Assembly (NCBI RefSeq): GCF_003966655.1
Contig: NZ_AP018795.1
Location: 1,939,501 to 2,003,500, forward strand
Length of the DNA: 64,000 bases
Source of the DNA: Acidithiobacillus ferridurans
Lineage (GTDB): Bacteria > Pseudomonadota > Gammaproteobacteria > Acidithiobacillales > Acidithiobacillaceae
Direction: 5' to 3'
Every line of letters begins with the position of its first letter. Positions within the stretch are counted from its first letter, which is position 1. This document shows positions 9,252 through 17,481 of this stretch, piece by piece. The position numbers and the translations under genes were made by a program. Under the pieces are notes generated by a model. The model was not told the DNA's origin. It ran no database searches and saw only the letters and a program-made list of their open reading frames with translations.

Positions 9252-9908
9252 CTGTATGTCTAAACTTCAGATTCAGAGTCTCTACCATGAGTTTGGTACT
9301 GGCGTGGTGGCCGGTAATACTGGGGTACTGTGGAACAATCGCGGCTGTGCTTTTTCTCTGGAGCCGGGGCATATCAATATGCTGGAGCCCGGAAAACGCC
9401 CTTTTCATACTCTGAATCCCGCGCTTTATGCCGAGCAGGGGCGGGTGCAACTCGCCTACGGCAGTATGGGGGGGATGGCCAGCCCCAAACCCAGGCGGCA
9501 CTACTCATGCGCGTCAAGCACTATGGGCTTTCCCTCGCCGAGTCAGTAGCCAGTCCGCGCTGGCTGTATGGGCGGACCTGGGGAGAGATCTCTGCTGGGT
9601 TGCGTCTGGAGCAGCGCTATTCCAGGACTGTTTTTGAGGATTTGCAGCGCTGGGGGCATCAAGTGTCATGGGTTCCTGGTTACAGTGATTTTATGGGTCA
9701 TGCTGGCATGGTCGCGCGTGACCTGGAGGGTCGATTCGCCGGTGCTGCTGATCCCCGCAGTGATGGGAGCGTGGCAATGCCGTAAGATGCCTATTTAAAT
9801 AGTAGCTATTCACCAATGGCGCAGCCACCCCATGGCGGGCTGCGGGGTTATGCCGATCAGACTAGAGCGGGATTTTTCCAGTTCCACGGCAAGAGGTTGT
9901 GGAGAGGC

Positions 9909-10170
9909 TTATTGGGCAGGGGGGAGCTTTTCGAGCACATCGCAGAGTTTAGCGAAGGGCTCAATGCCGTTGAGGTTGCAGTTTCGATGATGCTGTAGAA
10001 GGACGCGGCCCGTTCACCACCCGCGTCATTGCCCACGAAGAGGTAATTTCCCCGGCCAATGACTACACCTCGCAGCGCCCGTTCTACCGGATTACCGATG
10101 CTGAGTTGTCCTGCTTCGAGGTAGAGGGTGAGTGCCTTCCAGTGCTTCAGGGCGTACCTACGTCTGGCAG
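9909..10170 (-). pseudogene. IS66-family transposase (TnpC) C-terminal remnant
   Basis: The minus strand encodes ALKHWKALTLYLEAGQLSIG, then NPVERALRGVVIGRGNYLFVG and GGERAASFYSIIETA. This is the C-terminal part of IS66 transposases (the NxxERALR and RKNxLFAGS motifs). After ETA the frame slips and LNGIEPFAKLCDVLEKLP continues in another frame. The closing LLPWNWK appears after a second slip across the G run 9919-9924. There is no N-terminal part or partner gene, so it is a dead fragment. Confidence 0.75.
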
Positions 10171-10178
10171 GGCGGTGG

Positions 10179-10703
10179 CTATGGCGCCTGTTCCAGTCCG
10201 GGCCCCTTACGGAGATTGTCCGGTCCAATCGGGGTGATGGAATCACCCTTTAAGAGATAGGCGCCCCCGAAGCCCGCGATATAACGCCCGGATAAGGGAT
10301 TCAGGCCGAACAGGCGAAAGTCCGGTAATTGGAATAACAGTTCCATGATGCCGCCGAACTTGGCCTTGAACTGCTCGTAGAGTATATGGCAAAGTTCGGT
10401 TTCCCTGAAGATTTCATGGACGTCACAGGTATAGCTCACGCGCTTTCTGGCAAGCACCTGAGGGGCACCCTGTTCATCCGTGATGATCATTATCCCGACG
10501 GGTTTTTTGGCCGCCAGATAGGCCGTATGGGGGGAAAGTCCACTCACGGCAGTATAAAATTGGTGGGTTGCCGCATCATGAATAAATGGTGCCATAGACG
10601 CCTCTGGGACACCTGCTGAATCGAGTGTGGCCAGAGTCATGGTTTGTGCATTGGCTATCAGATAGTTTATTTCAGCGGCTACGATCTCTATTTTTTCCAT
10701 CAT
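10179..10703 (-). CDS. HugZ/HutZ-like heme utilisation protein (PNPOx-like split barrel)
   Basis: This 174-residue protein is of the pyridoxamine-phosphate-oxidase-like fold, resembling HugZ/HutZ. TMTLATLDSAGVPEASMAPF near residue 21 is the flavin-fold strand pattern. ARKRVSYTC with a downstream FGLNPLSGRYIAGFGGAYLL is the HugZ-type C-terminal signature. GAGGTGA precedes ATG 10703, and a second ATG follows immediately. Homologues bind heme and take part in its degradation or transfer. It stands alone between two decayed mobile or restriction gene fragments, so no operon context helps. Confidence 0.72.
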   Translation of the reverse strand: MMEKIEIVAAEINYLIANAQTMTLATLDSAGVPEASMAPFIHDAATHQFYTAVSGLSPHTAYLAAKKPVGIMIITDEQGAPQVLARKRVSYTCDVHEIFRETELCHILYEQFKAKFGGIMELLFQLPDFRLFGLNPLSGRYIAGFGGAYLLKGDSITPIGPDNLRKGPGLEQAP

Positions 10704-10920
10704 ATGTTCACCTCGTTCGGCGGATTGTTCAGCGAAATCAGTACGCGGCGAAATGGATTATCACTGCCGCATCTTCACGGTTGGCGTGGTTCTGTCCGAA
10801 ACCGATCTGTGTCTCGCTATGGGCAAACGAATCCTGTCTGTCCGAAGTCCCTGCATCATATCTTGTTTGAGGGCATGGGTTTTGTCGCGACAGGATTCGG
10901 GGGCGGTGATTTCGGCGTTC

Positions 10921-11055
10921 ATGTTTGTCCGACACGTATTTGACGAAGATCAGAGCCGGCAGGTAGTCCCTGTACTGGGAGGCGTCCAGGTCTCCGCAGG
11001 GTTCATCACAGCTTTTCCAGAGGGAGGCGTAGAGTTCGGACTTCTTGAGGGGCAT
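10921..11055 (-). pseudogene. Type I restriction methylase (HsdM) N-terminal remnant
   Basis: From ATG 11055 the minus strand reads MPLKKSELYASLWKSCDE and then DASQYRDYLPALIFVKYVSD. This is the conserved N-terminus of HsdM-type N6-adenine methylases. Similarity stops after about 45 residues and the frame continues into unrelated sequence. No specificity or restriction subunit is nearby, so this is a truncated fragment. Nothing convincing is seen at 11056-11353. Confidence 0.7.
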
Positions 11056-11353
11056 GGGATGGAGGCTTACCTAAGGTGATGGGTTGATGTACGGCATTCT
11101 ATAACAAATACATAAAAGATGAAGCGCCCCCGGAACTTGCGCCCCTCCCTGTGCCACCAGTAGTCCGGTGGGTGTATATGCGTTCCGACTTGCTGGGCGG
11201 CATCTATCATGCCACACTTTGCACTAATCGGCAGCGGACCGATCGGGTACCACATCGAACACGCCAACAGCAGCGAAACGATATACCTTTGGAGGTTGTT
11301 TCTGTGGAGTATGGTCTGCCCGAGATGGCTTGAAACCGGAGGGTTCTGGAAAT

Positions 11354-12094
11354 ATGCTGCTGACGCCGACGTTATGGGTCTTGGCTGGTGCAGGAGCCTT
11401 GGGAAATGCCGTGTTGGGATCTCTGGTCATGTGTCCACGCTGCAAAATAATCAGCACCAACCTGGTACGCCTGCCAAAAGCGGCCATAGGGCGCGGTGAG
11501 ATAGCATTAACTTTTGATGACGGGCCGGATGCTCACGTAACCCCCCTGGTGCTGGATCAACTGGATCTCTATGGCGCGAAAGCCAGCTTCTTTTGTATTG
11601 GCGAGAAGGTGGCCGCACAGCCAGATTTGGTTGCGGAAATCGTGCGGCGCGGACATAGCATAGAAAACCATAGCTATAATCACAGAAATCTATTTGCATT
11701 CAGTGGGATAAGGAAACTAAAAATGGAAGTCGTTGCCACGCAACAGGCCATCCATTCCGCGAATAACGGCATCAGTTCCAGGTTTTTTCGTGCCCCGTTT
11801 GGCTTTCGCAGTCCATGGTTGGGTGGTGTCTTGCGCCAGACCCATATGCAGCATGTGGCCTGGACCCGGCGCGGCTATGACGCTGTTTGTCGTAATCCCG
11901 ATGTGGTGCTCCGTCGCCTCGTCCACAATCTTTCTGCCGGTGATATTTTGTTGATGCACGACGGAGGATCGGCACGTACACCTAATGGCCAGCCGGTTGT
12001 ACTGGAGGTGCTGCCCAGGCTATTGGAACGGTGCGTGAGCCACGGACTGCGCAGTGTATCTTTGCCAATGGCGCTCAGTAATGCGCAATTATAA
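11354..12094 (+). CDS. Polysaccharide deacetylase (NodB domain)
   Basis: This 246-residue protein has an N-terminal hydrophobic segment (LLTPTLWVLAGAGALGNAVLG) and a NodB-type carbohydrate esterase domain. TFDDGPD near residue 53 is motif 1 with the catalytic and metal Asp pair. HSIENHSYNH holds the metal-binding His residues, and RAPFGFR is motif 3. ATG 11354 is preceded by GGAGG at about 12 bases. It lies just upstream of the aryl-polyene genes on the same strand, followed by a 76-bp gap, so it could belong to that cluster and trim an acetylated glycan or lipid headgroup. That link is inference. Confidence 0.85.
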   Translation: MLLTPTLWVLAGAGALGNAVLGSLVMCPRCKIISTNLVRLPKAAIGRGEIALTFDDGPDAHVTPLVLDQLDLYGAKASFFCIGEKVAAQPDLVAEIVRRGHSIENHSYNHRNLFAFSGIRKLKMEVVATQQAIHSANNGISSRFFRAPFGFRSPWLGGVLRQTHMQHVAWTRRGYDAVCRNPDVVLRRLVHNLSAGDILLMHDGGSARTPNGQPVVLEVLPRLLERCVSHGLRSVSLPMALSNAQL

Positions 12095-12170
12095 AAATCC
12101 GGTTCTTGCTTGCCGATAGGGTTGTCGATGCACACGCCATGGGCGCAAATGTTTTTGTGAAAAAATTAAA

Positions 12171-13505
12171 ATGGAGCAGATCCTGATGGGAAAAGATGAA
12201 ATGTCCACTTTGGCTCCGGCAACGCAAATCTGTGACGTCCTGGTGATCGGCGGAGGGCCAGCGGGCTCCACGATCAGTGCGCTACTGGCAGGCCGGGGCT
12301 ACCAGGTGACCGTTCTGGAAAAGGCGCGTCACCCCCGCTTCCATATCGGCGAATCGCTACTTCCGGCCAACTTACCCTTATTGCAGGAATTGGGTGTTGC
12401 AGAGGAAATCCGGCGCATCGGCATGGCGAAGTGGGGCGCAGAGTTCAACTCGCATTACCATGTAGAGAAGAAACAGACCTTCTTCTTCGCCGACGCATGG
12501 GATAAATCCATGCCCATGGCCTATCAGGTGCGGCGTTCCGAATTCGACGAGATCCTCATTCGCAATGCCGAGCGAAAGGGCGCCAAGGTCACGGAAGGCT
12601 GTCGCGCGAACGCTGTGGAGTTTCTGCGCGATAACGCCGGGGTGCTGGTCCATGCGCAGCACGGGGATGGCCGCCAGGAAACCTGGCAGGCCCGTTTCCT
12701 GGTGGATGCATCCGGCCGCGATACCTTCCTGGGTAATCGTCTCAAATCCAAACGCCGCAACCCCAAGCATAACGGCTCCGCCCTCTATGCGCATTTTCGC
12801 GGTGCCCAGCGCCTTGACGGCAGGGAAGAAGGGAATATTTCGTTATTCTGGTTTGAGCACGGGTGGTTCTGGTTCATTCCCCTCGCGGACGGGACGACCA
12901 GCGTAGGGGCGGTGGTGTGGCCGCACTACCTCAAATCCAGAAGCAAACCCGTAAACGAGTTTTTTCAGGAAACCATCGACATGTGCCCCGCCCTCGCGGC
13001 ACGGCTGGTGAATGCCCAGCGCACTACCGATGTCGAGGCTACCGGCAACTACTCCTACGCTTGCGATCAAACCCATGGGCCCAACTATCTTTTGTTGGGT
13101 GACGCATTCGCTTTCATCGACCCGGTTTTTTCTTCGGGGGTCATGCTGGCCATGCAAAGCGCATTCATCGGCGCCGAGACCATCGACACGTGCCTGCGGG
13201 AGCCGCAGCGCGCCGCAGGGGCGCTCAGGGATTTCGACCGCCGGGTGCGCCACGGCGGTAAGGTCTTTTCCTGGTATATTTATCACATCAGCCAACCCGC
13301 CATGCGCGATATGTTTATGCGCTCGAGCAACGTGCTGAGGGCCAGAGAGGCGGTACTCTCGGTCCTTGCCGGAGATATTTTCCGAAAGACGCCGATTTGG
13401 CCCTCTCTTGCCGTCTTTAAGGGTATTTATTACTTGTCTTCCCTGCGTCATGCACGTCGTTCATGGGCAGCCTGGAAGCAGCGTAAAGAAGATATACGAG
13501 TATAG
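12171..13505 (+). CDS. Flavin-dependent halogenase-like oxidoreductase
   Basis: This 444-residue FAD enzyme has GGGPAGS (27-33) and GESLLP (60-65). It has the halogenase motif WFWFIP (232-237, consensus WxWxIP), a FIDPVFSSGV segment near 320, and a Lys at about 87 in a position like the catalytic Lys of halogenases. Geranylgeranyl-reductase-like oxygenases share part of this fold, but the WxWxIP motif supports halogenation. Xanthomonadins are brominated aryl polyenes, and a chorismatase of the XanB2 type is encoded 2 bases downstream, so halogenation of the polyene pigment is the best hypothesis. Several closely spaced ATGs (12171, 12186, 12201) leave the start uncertain. Confidence 0.75.
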   Translation: MEQILMGKDEMSTLAPATQICDVLVIGGGPAGSTISALLAGRGYQVTVLEKARHPRFHIGESLLPANLPLLQELGVAEEIRRIGMAKWGAEFNSHYHVEKKQTFFFADAWDKSMPMAYQVRRSEFDEILIRNAERKGAKVTEGCRANAVEFLRDNAGVLVHAQHGDGRQETWQARFLVDASGRDTFLGNRLKSKRRNPKHNGSALYAHFRGAQRLDGREEGNISLFWFEHGWFWFIPLADGTTSVGAVVWPHYLKSRSKPVNEFFQETIDMCPALAARLVNAQRTTDVEATGNYSYACDQTHGPNYLLLGDAFAFIDPVFSSGVMLAMQSAFIGAETIDTCLREPQRAAGALRDFDRRVRHGGKVFSWYIYHISQPAMRDMFMRSSNVLRAREAVLSVLAGDIFRKTPIWPSLAVFKGIYYLSSLRHARRSWAAWKQRKEDIRV

Positions 13506-13506
13506 G

Positions 13507-14580
13507 ATGACGCCAAGAGCGAACGCCTTGCTGACTGATGCGGGAGAGCTTTTTTTTTCTTATGCCCGTCCTGCCGATGACGCGTTGTCGTCACTATCCA
13601 GGCAGGAAGGTTTGCTGGGAATCATCACATTCCAAACCGGTTTTTTTGGAGAAGGGGATGGTGCCAAGCCCGAGGGAATATTGCAGATACCGTTATCCGG
13701 CCGGGGAGATGATCGATGTGAAATATGGAAGACCACGCAACCGGTGCATGCCGGGACGTTTGGTGATATTACCTACCGCTGCAGCCGCGACTTTTTGTTT
13801 GGCAGCATCGCCCTGGCCGTAGCCGACCTTCCAGCCGGCAATCATGGCCTGATTCACCTCCCTTTACAGAACGCGGCCGAACTCGCGTATCAGCAGATAT
13901 TCAGCCTGCTGGATCGCCACGGGTACCCGGGCCTGCTGCGTATTTGGAATTTTGTGCCGGACATCAATGGTGTTAGCCATGGTCTTGAACACTATCGCCA
14001 ATTCAATATAGGTCGCCAGGATGCGTTCCTTGCCCACAGTCGCCTCCCGTCGAGGCAAAACATCCCCGCAGCCAGCGCACTGGGCTCCGTAGATGGACCG
14101 CTGGTCGTATACTTTCTTGCGGCACGGCGTAACTCGGTAGCCGTTGAAAATCCCAGACAGATCAGCGCCTACCATTACCCGCAAGAATACGGGCCAAGCA
14201 GCCCGACCTTTTCCCGTGCCGGCTGGGTTGATCTAGGGCAACAAAAAATTCTCTTTATTTCCGGAACGGCCAGCATCATCGGGCATCAAACCCGGCATGA
14301 GGGGGATGTCGCGGCGCAAACACGCGAAAGCATGGCGAATATCGCCGCCGTCGTCGCAGAGACAAATCGCGTCGCGGCTGGACCCCCATATGACCTCAAC
14401 GACCTTTCCTACAAGGTTTATTTGCGGCGGTTCACGGATCTGCCGATCATTCGGGCCGAACTGGATCGTCTTGTTACACCAAAGGCTCCGGTATTTTATC
14501 TTCAGGCCGATATCTGCCGAGCAGATCTTCTGGTAGAAATTGAGGCAACCGCAGGTGTACTCCATGGCGGTATGGCATGA
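13507..14580 (+). CDS. Chorismatase, XanB2/FkbO/Hyg5 family
   Basis: This 357-residue protein of the chorismatase family hydrolyses chorismate. In Xanthomonas, XanB2 makes 3- and 4-hydroxybenzoate for xanthomonadin and ubiquinone. Family-like blocks are LRIWNFVPDINGVSHGLEHYRQFNIGR (positions about 145-171), SALGSVDGPLVVYFLA, and the C-terminal FISGTASIIGHQTRHEGD with TRESMANIAAVVAE. It starts one base after the halogenase stop and overlaps the next gene by ATGA. It would supply the aromatic starter acid for the aryl polyene chain. Confidence 0.85.
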   Translation: MTPRANALLTDAGELFFSYARPADDALSSLSRQEGLLGIITFQTGFFGEGDGAKPEGILQIPLSGRGDDRCEIWKTTQPVHAGTFGDITYRCSRDFLFGSIALAVADLPAGNHGLIHLPLQNAAELAYQQIFSLLDRHGYPGLLRIWNFVPDINGVSHGLEHYRQFNIGRQDAFLAHSRLPSRQNIPAASALGSVDGPLVVYFLAARRNSVAVENPRQISAYHYPQEYGPSSPTFSRAGWVDLGQQKILFISGTASIIGHQTRHEGDVAAQTRESMANIAAVVAETNRVAAGPPYDLNDLSYKVYLRRFTDLPIIRAELDRLVTPKAPVFYLQADICRADLLVEIEATAGVLHGGMA

Positions 14581-15380
14581 GTCAAGCCCAGGGATCGGGC
14601 ATTCCTGCTATGTTACGTACGCTGCGGGAATATCTCGCCTTCTATTGCGGATTGGGACTGTTGGCGAGCGCCAGTCTCCTGTGGTCCGTGCTGGCCCTGC
14701 CATTGAGCCTCGTACTGCCCAGGAAATGGAAAAAACGAACGGGACGACTGGTTATTACCACGGGGTTCAGAATGTACCTGCGGGCCTTGTCCATTATGGG
14801 GGCCTGCCGTTTTGACCTGAAGGCGCTGGATACGCTCCAGGGCGAATCGCCCATGATCATCGCGCCCAATCACCCTTCGCTGCTGGATGCGCTGATGGTG
14901 ATTTCCCGCATGCCCAACCTGGCGTGCATCATGAAGGCAGAGTTGGTGGATAACGTATTTTTTGGCGCAGGCGCCCGTTTGGCTGGTTATATCCGCAATG
15001 ATTCGTTACGCGGCATGATCTACCTTGCCGTGGAAGACCTACGCAGCGGCAGTCATTTGCTGCTCTTCCCGGAAGGCACCCGGAGCAACCGTCTCCCCAT
15101 CGGAACCGTACGCGGTAGCATTGCCCTGATTGCCAAGGAGGCGGGGGTGCCCGTCCAAACCGTTTTGATCGAAACCGACTCGGCGTTCCTAGCCAAGGGC
15201 TGGCCTTTTTTCCGCAAACCGGCCATGCCTATTCACTATCGAATACATCTCGGCCAACGCTTTGACCCGCCGACCGATGTGCGCGGCTTTACCGCGGAGT
15301 TGGAAAGCTACTTCCAATCGGCATTGGTGGATGCCAAATTGCCGCACCTTCCCGCAACAACGGATGTCCATTCTTCATGA
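14577..15380 (+). CDS. 1-acylglycerol-3-phosphate O-acyltransferase-like (PlsC family)
   Basis: This is a 267-residue acyltransferase with a hydrophobic N-terminal segment. The PlsC motif NHPSLLDALM, near residue 98, supplies the HxxxxD catalytic pair. FPEGTRS, near residue 164, is motif III. Aryl-polyene and xanthomonadin clusters normally encode such an enzyme to attach the polyene acid to a lipid or headgroup. ATGA overlaps at both ends tie it translationally to the chorismatase and glycosyltransferase genes. Confidence 0.87.
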   Translation: MSQAQGSGIPAMLRTLREYLAFYCGLGLLASASLLWSVLALPLSLVLPRKWKKRTGRLVITTGFRMYLRALSIMGACRFDLKALDTLQGESPMIIAPNHPSLLDALMVISRMPNLACIMKAELVDNVFFGAGARLAGYIRNDSLRGMIYLAVEDLRSGSHLLLFPEGTRSNRLPIGTVRGSIALIAKEAGVPVQTVLIETDSAFLAKGWPFFRKPAMPIHYRIHLGQRFDPPTDVRGFTAELESYFQSALVDAKLPHLPATTDVHSS

Positions 15381-16138
15381 GCGAGGCGTCGGCTACTCAT
15401 CTATTGCTGATCCCTAGCTATAATCCCGGTCCAAGAGTATATGAAACCGTGGCATTGGCGCGGCGGCAATGGAATCCCGTATGGGTAGTGGTGGATGGCA
15501 GCACCGACGGAACGGCTGCGGGGCTGGAGGCGCTGGCTGCCAAAGACAGCGGGTTACACATTTTTCAATGCACCAGCAATCAGGGTAAGGGCGCGGCCGT
15601 GCTTTTCGGTCTGGATCAGGCCGCCTCGCAGGGTTACACCCATGTGCTGACGATGGATTCCGACGGGCAGCACCCCATGGATGCCATTCGCTCGTTTATG
15701 GCAGCATCCCGGCAAAATCCGGACGCGATGATCCTCGGCGTCCCGGTCTTCGATGCCAGCGCCCCGGTCCTACGGGTAAAAGGCCGCAGGGTGTCCAACT
15801 GGTGGGCCAACCTGGAGACGCTGGGAGGGGGCATTGGTGATTCCCTGTTTGGTTTTCGCGTCTATCCCATCGCGCCGTTGCGGCAACTGATGCACGCACA
15901 ACGCTGGATGCGACGCTTCGATTTCGATCCGGAGGCGGCGGTGCGTATGTCCTGGCGTGGTGTCAGAATTATCAACATGCCAGCAACGGTCCGCTATTTC
16001 CGCGCCGATGAGGGGGGAGTATCCCATTTCCGCTATCTGCGGGACAACGTGTTGCTTACCTGGATGCACACTCGCCTGTTCTTCGGTTTTCTGGTTCGTT
16101 TGCCCGTATTGTTGTTGCGTTACTGGTCTGGGCGGTAA
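15377..16138 (+). CDS. Family 2 glycosyltransferase
   Basis: This 253-residue GT-A glycosyltransferase has the opening LLLIPSYNPGP, VVVDGSTDGT near residue 38 and TMDSDGQHPMD (the DxD-type metal/sugar nucleotide site) near residue 93. A short hydrophobic C-terminal segment (LFFGFLVRLPVLLLRYW) may hold it at the membrane. Similar enzymes occur in aryl-polyene clusters next to the acyltransferase. It is the last gene of the + strand block and overlaps the convergent antiporter gene by 19 bases. Confidence 0.85.
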   Translation: MSEASATHLLLIPSYNPGPRVYETVALARRQWNPVWVVVDGSTDGTAAGLEALAAKDSGLHIFQCTSNQGKGAAVLFGLDQAASQGYTHVLTMDSDGQHPMDAIRSFMAASRQNPDAMILGVPVFDASAPVLRVKGRRVSNWWANLETLGGGIGDSLFGFRVYPIAPLRQLMHAQRWMRRFDFDPEAAVRMSWRGVRIINMPATVRYFRADEGGVSHFRYLRDNVLLTWMHTRLFFGFLVRLPVLLLRYWSGR

Positions 16139-17466
16139 TCTGTGGTCAAACGGTTTTGCGATCGCTCGGGCATGGGAGCGGGGGCGGTCAGTTGTACCCC
16201 GGCCCGGGGTAACCATGCACGGAGAAAAGGTGTCGTGATGATGGTGCTGAAGATGGCCATGATCACCAGCATGGTGAAAACCTGCTGAGATATGGCACCC
16301 AGATCGTATCCTACATTGATGACGATCAACTCCATTAATGCGCGGGTATTCATCATGATGCCCATAACCTTGGCCTGGTGGTGGTTCAAGCCGGCGATCC
16401 GTGCCGCCCCATACGCACCGCCGAACTTGCCCACCGTCGCAAGAAGTAAGATCAGTCCGCACCAACCCCAGAGTGACGCGCTATCCAATCCGCCAATATT
16501 GGTACGCAGGCCCGTATAAGTGAAAAAAATCGGGAGAAAGAAGACCAGCACAAAGGGGGAGACCCGCTCATTCCACGCCTCCACGAATTCATTCGCGTCA
16601 TGGAGGATGACACCCATGATGAAGCCGCCAAAGATCGTAAAAATGCCCAACGAAGAGGTGATCAATCCGGAAACGAATATGCTGATCAGGATGATACCCA
16701 ATAAATGTGGGGTGAGTTTTCCTCCCGCGCTGAAACGACGGATCACCCATTTCATCAGCGGCCGAATGCCAAATATCCAGATGATGATGAAAGCGAATAC
16801 TAAAAAAACCTTGATGGCGAAGGCAATCGCCTCAAAATGGGACAGCGCCAGAGTCGTCACCAGCGCGAGCAACAACCAGCCGACGACGTCGTTGATCGCC
16901 GCAGCACTGATGGCGATGACTCCGAGTCGGGATCTGGTCATGCCGAATTCCATCATGATACGGCCGAGGATAGGTACGGCTGTAATGGAAAACGCGGTAG
17001 CGATAAATAGTGCCGATGCCCACGGTTCGGCTTGGGGAGAGAGTAGGGGCGCGCTGACCATGGCGAACCCCAGACCAAGAACGAAGGGTACCAGCATACT
17101 GGCTGCGGCCACCCATAACACCGCATTCCGGTTTGCTTTTTCTTCCAGGTGGGAAAAATCGAATTCCAGACCGATCTGAAACATCAACAGGATAAGACCC
17201 AGTTGGGAAAGGGCATCCAGGGGGCCAGCGGGGATCGAATGAAAAATGTAGTGGAAGGTGCCCGGCATCAGCAGGCCGAACAGCGACGGACCCAGCACGA
17301 TTCCGGCGATGATTTCGCCAACCACCGCCGCCTGGCCGATCCTGGTGGCGATTTCTCCACCCATGCGCGCGGCGAGTATGATGATGCTGAGTTGCAGCAA
17401 TGTGAAAAAGATCAGCAGTTCGGATTTCTGCGCGGGCAGATCAAAAACATGACTAAGCGTGCTCAT
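16120..17466 (-). CDS. CPA2-family cation/proton antiporter (Kef-type membrane domain)
   Basis: This is a 448-residue integral membrane protein with about 12 hydrophobic segments. The antiporter domain has GEIIAGIVLGPSLFG near residue 50, GLEFDF near 100, and AINDVVGWLLLALV near 190, matching the conserved Asp region of CPA2 exchangers. It lacks the C-terminal RCK/TrkA_N nucleotide-binding domain of Kef proteins. It begins 15 bases after the dehydratase-reductase fusion gene, so it is probably the last gene of that pigment operon. The linkage between ion exchange and pigment synthesis is unexplained. Confidence 0.87.
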   Translation of the reverse strand: MSTLSHVFDLPAQKSELLIFFTLLQLSIIILAARMGGEIATRIGQAAVVGEIIAGIVLGPSLFGLLMPGTFHYIFHSIPAGPLDALSQLGLILLMFQIGLEFDFSHLEEKANRNAVLWVAAASMLVPFVLGLGFAMVSAPLLSPQAEPWASALFIATAFSITAVPILGRIMMEFGMTRSRLGVIAISAAAINDVVGWLLLALVTTLALSHFEAIAFAIKVFLVFAFIIIWIFGIRPLMKWVIRRFSAGGKLTPHLLGIILISIFVSGLITSSLGIFTIFGGFIMGVILHDANEFVEAWNERVSPFVLVFFLPIFFTYTGLRTNIGGLDSASLWGWCGLILLLATVGKFGGAYGAARIAGLNHHQAKVMGIMMNTRALMELIVINVGYDLGAISQQVFTMLVIMAIFSTIITTPFLRAWLPRAGVQLTAPAPMPERSQNRLTTDYRPDQ

Positions 17467-17481
17467 GGAAAGCTCCAGGGT

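Larger units (their letters stand above)
7722..9270 (-). mobile_element. Complete 1549-bp IS, copy 1 (IS4-like DDE group)
   Basis: The element runs between terminal inverted repeats CTGAAGTTTAGACAT and ATGTCTAAACTTCAG. It is flanked by a 9-bp target duplication, ATTCAGAGT (7713-7721 and 9271-9279). It carries one transposase gene on the minus strand. A second copy of the same length, apparently identical, is at 25038-26586 with a different target duplication. Intact ends and clean duplications indicate recent transposition. The 9-bp duplication and the Y-RW-IE-F-K motif point to the IS4 superfamily. The exact ISfinder name was not assigned. Confidence 0.95.
6610..9785 (+). pseudogene. Gamma-glutamyltransferase/HpxW-like amidohydrolase, broken by an IS and two frameshifts
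   Basis: The pieces rebuild one Ntn-hydrolase of the gamma-glutamyltransferase superfamily, of which HpxW (oxamate amidohydrolase) is the likely relative in this gene neighbourhood. Part 1 (GTG at 6610 to about 7155) has HALAAEAGAAILRSGGNAIEA and GLGGDGFW. Part 2 (to 7721) ends with GDTVWFGVVDGQGRMVSVIQS, containing the self-cleavage Thr. Part 3, after the IS, continues LYHEFGTGVVAGNTGVLWNN and runs to TAA at 9783-9785. The reading frame slips at the G run 7149-7155 and again at 9468-9474. In both places one extra G (eight rather than seven) restores the frame. Removing the IS and one 9-bp target copy also rejoins the coding sequence in frame. Confidence 0.88.

Noticed and set aside
11067-11267. 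A 66-codon minus-strand frame between the hsdM remnant and the deacetylase gene
   Set aside because: Composition and sequence (Cys/His/Trp-rich, no motif) do not support a gene, and there is no ribosome site.
16520-17179. A 219-codon + strand frame opposite the antiporter gene
   Set aside because: The minus-strand product has a clear transmembrane antiporter pattern. The + strand translation is rich in Met/Lys/Ser with no motif.
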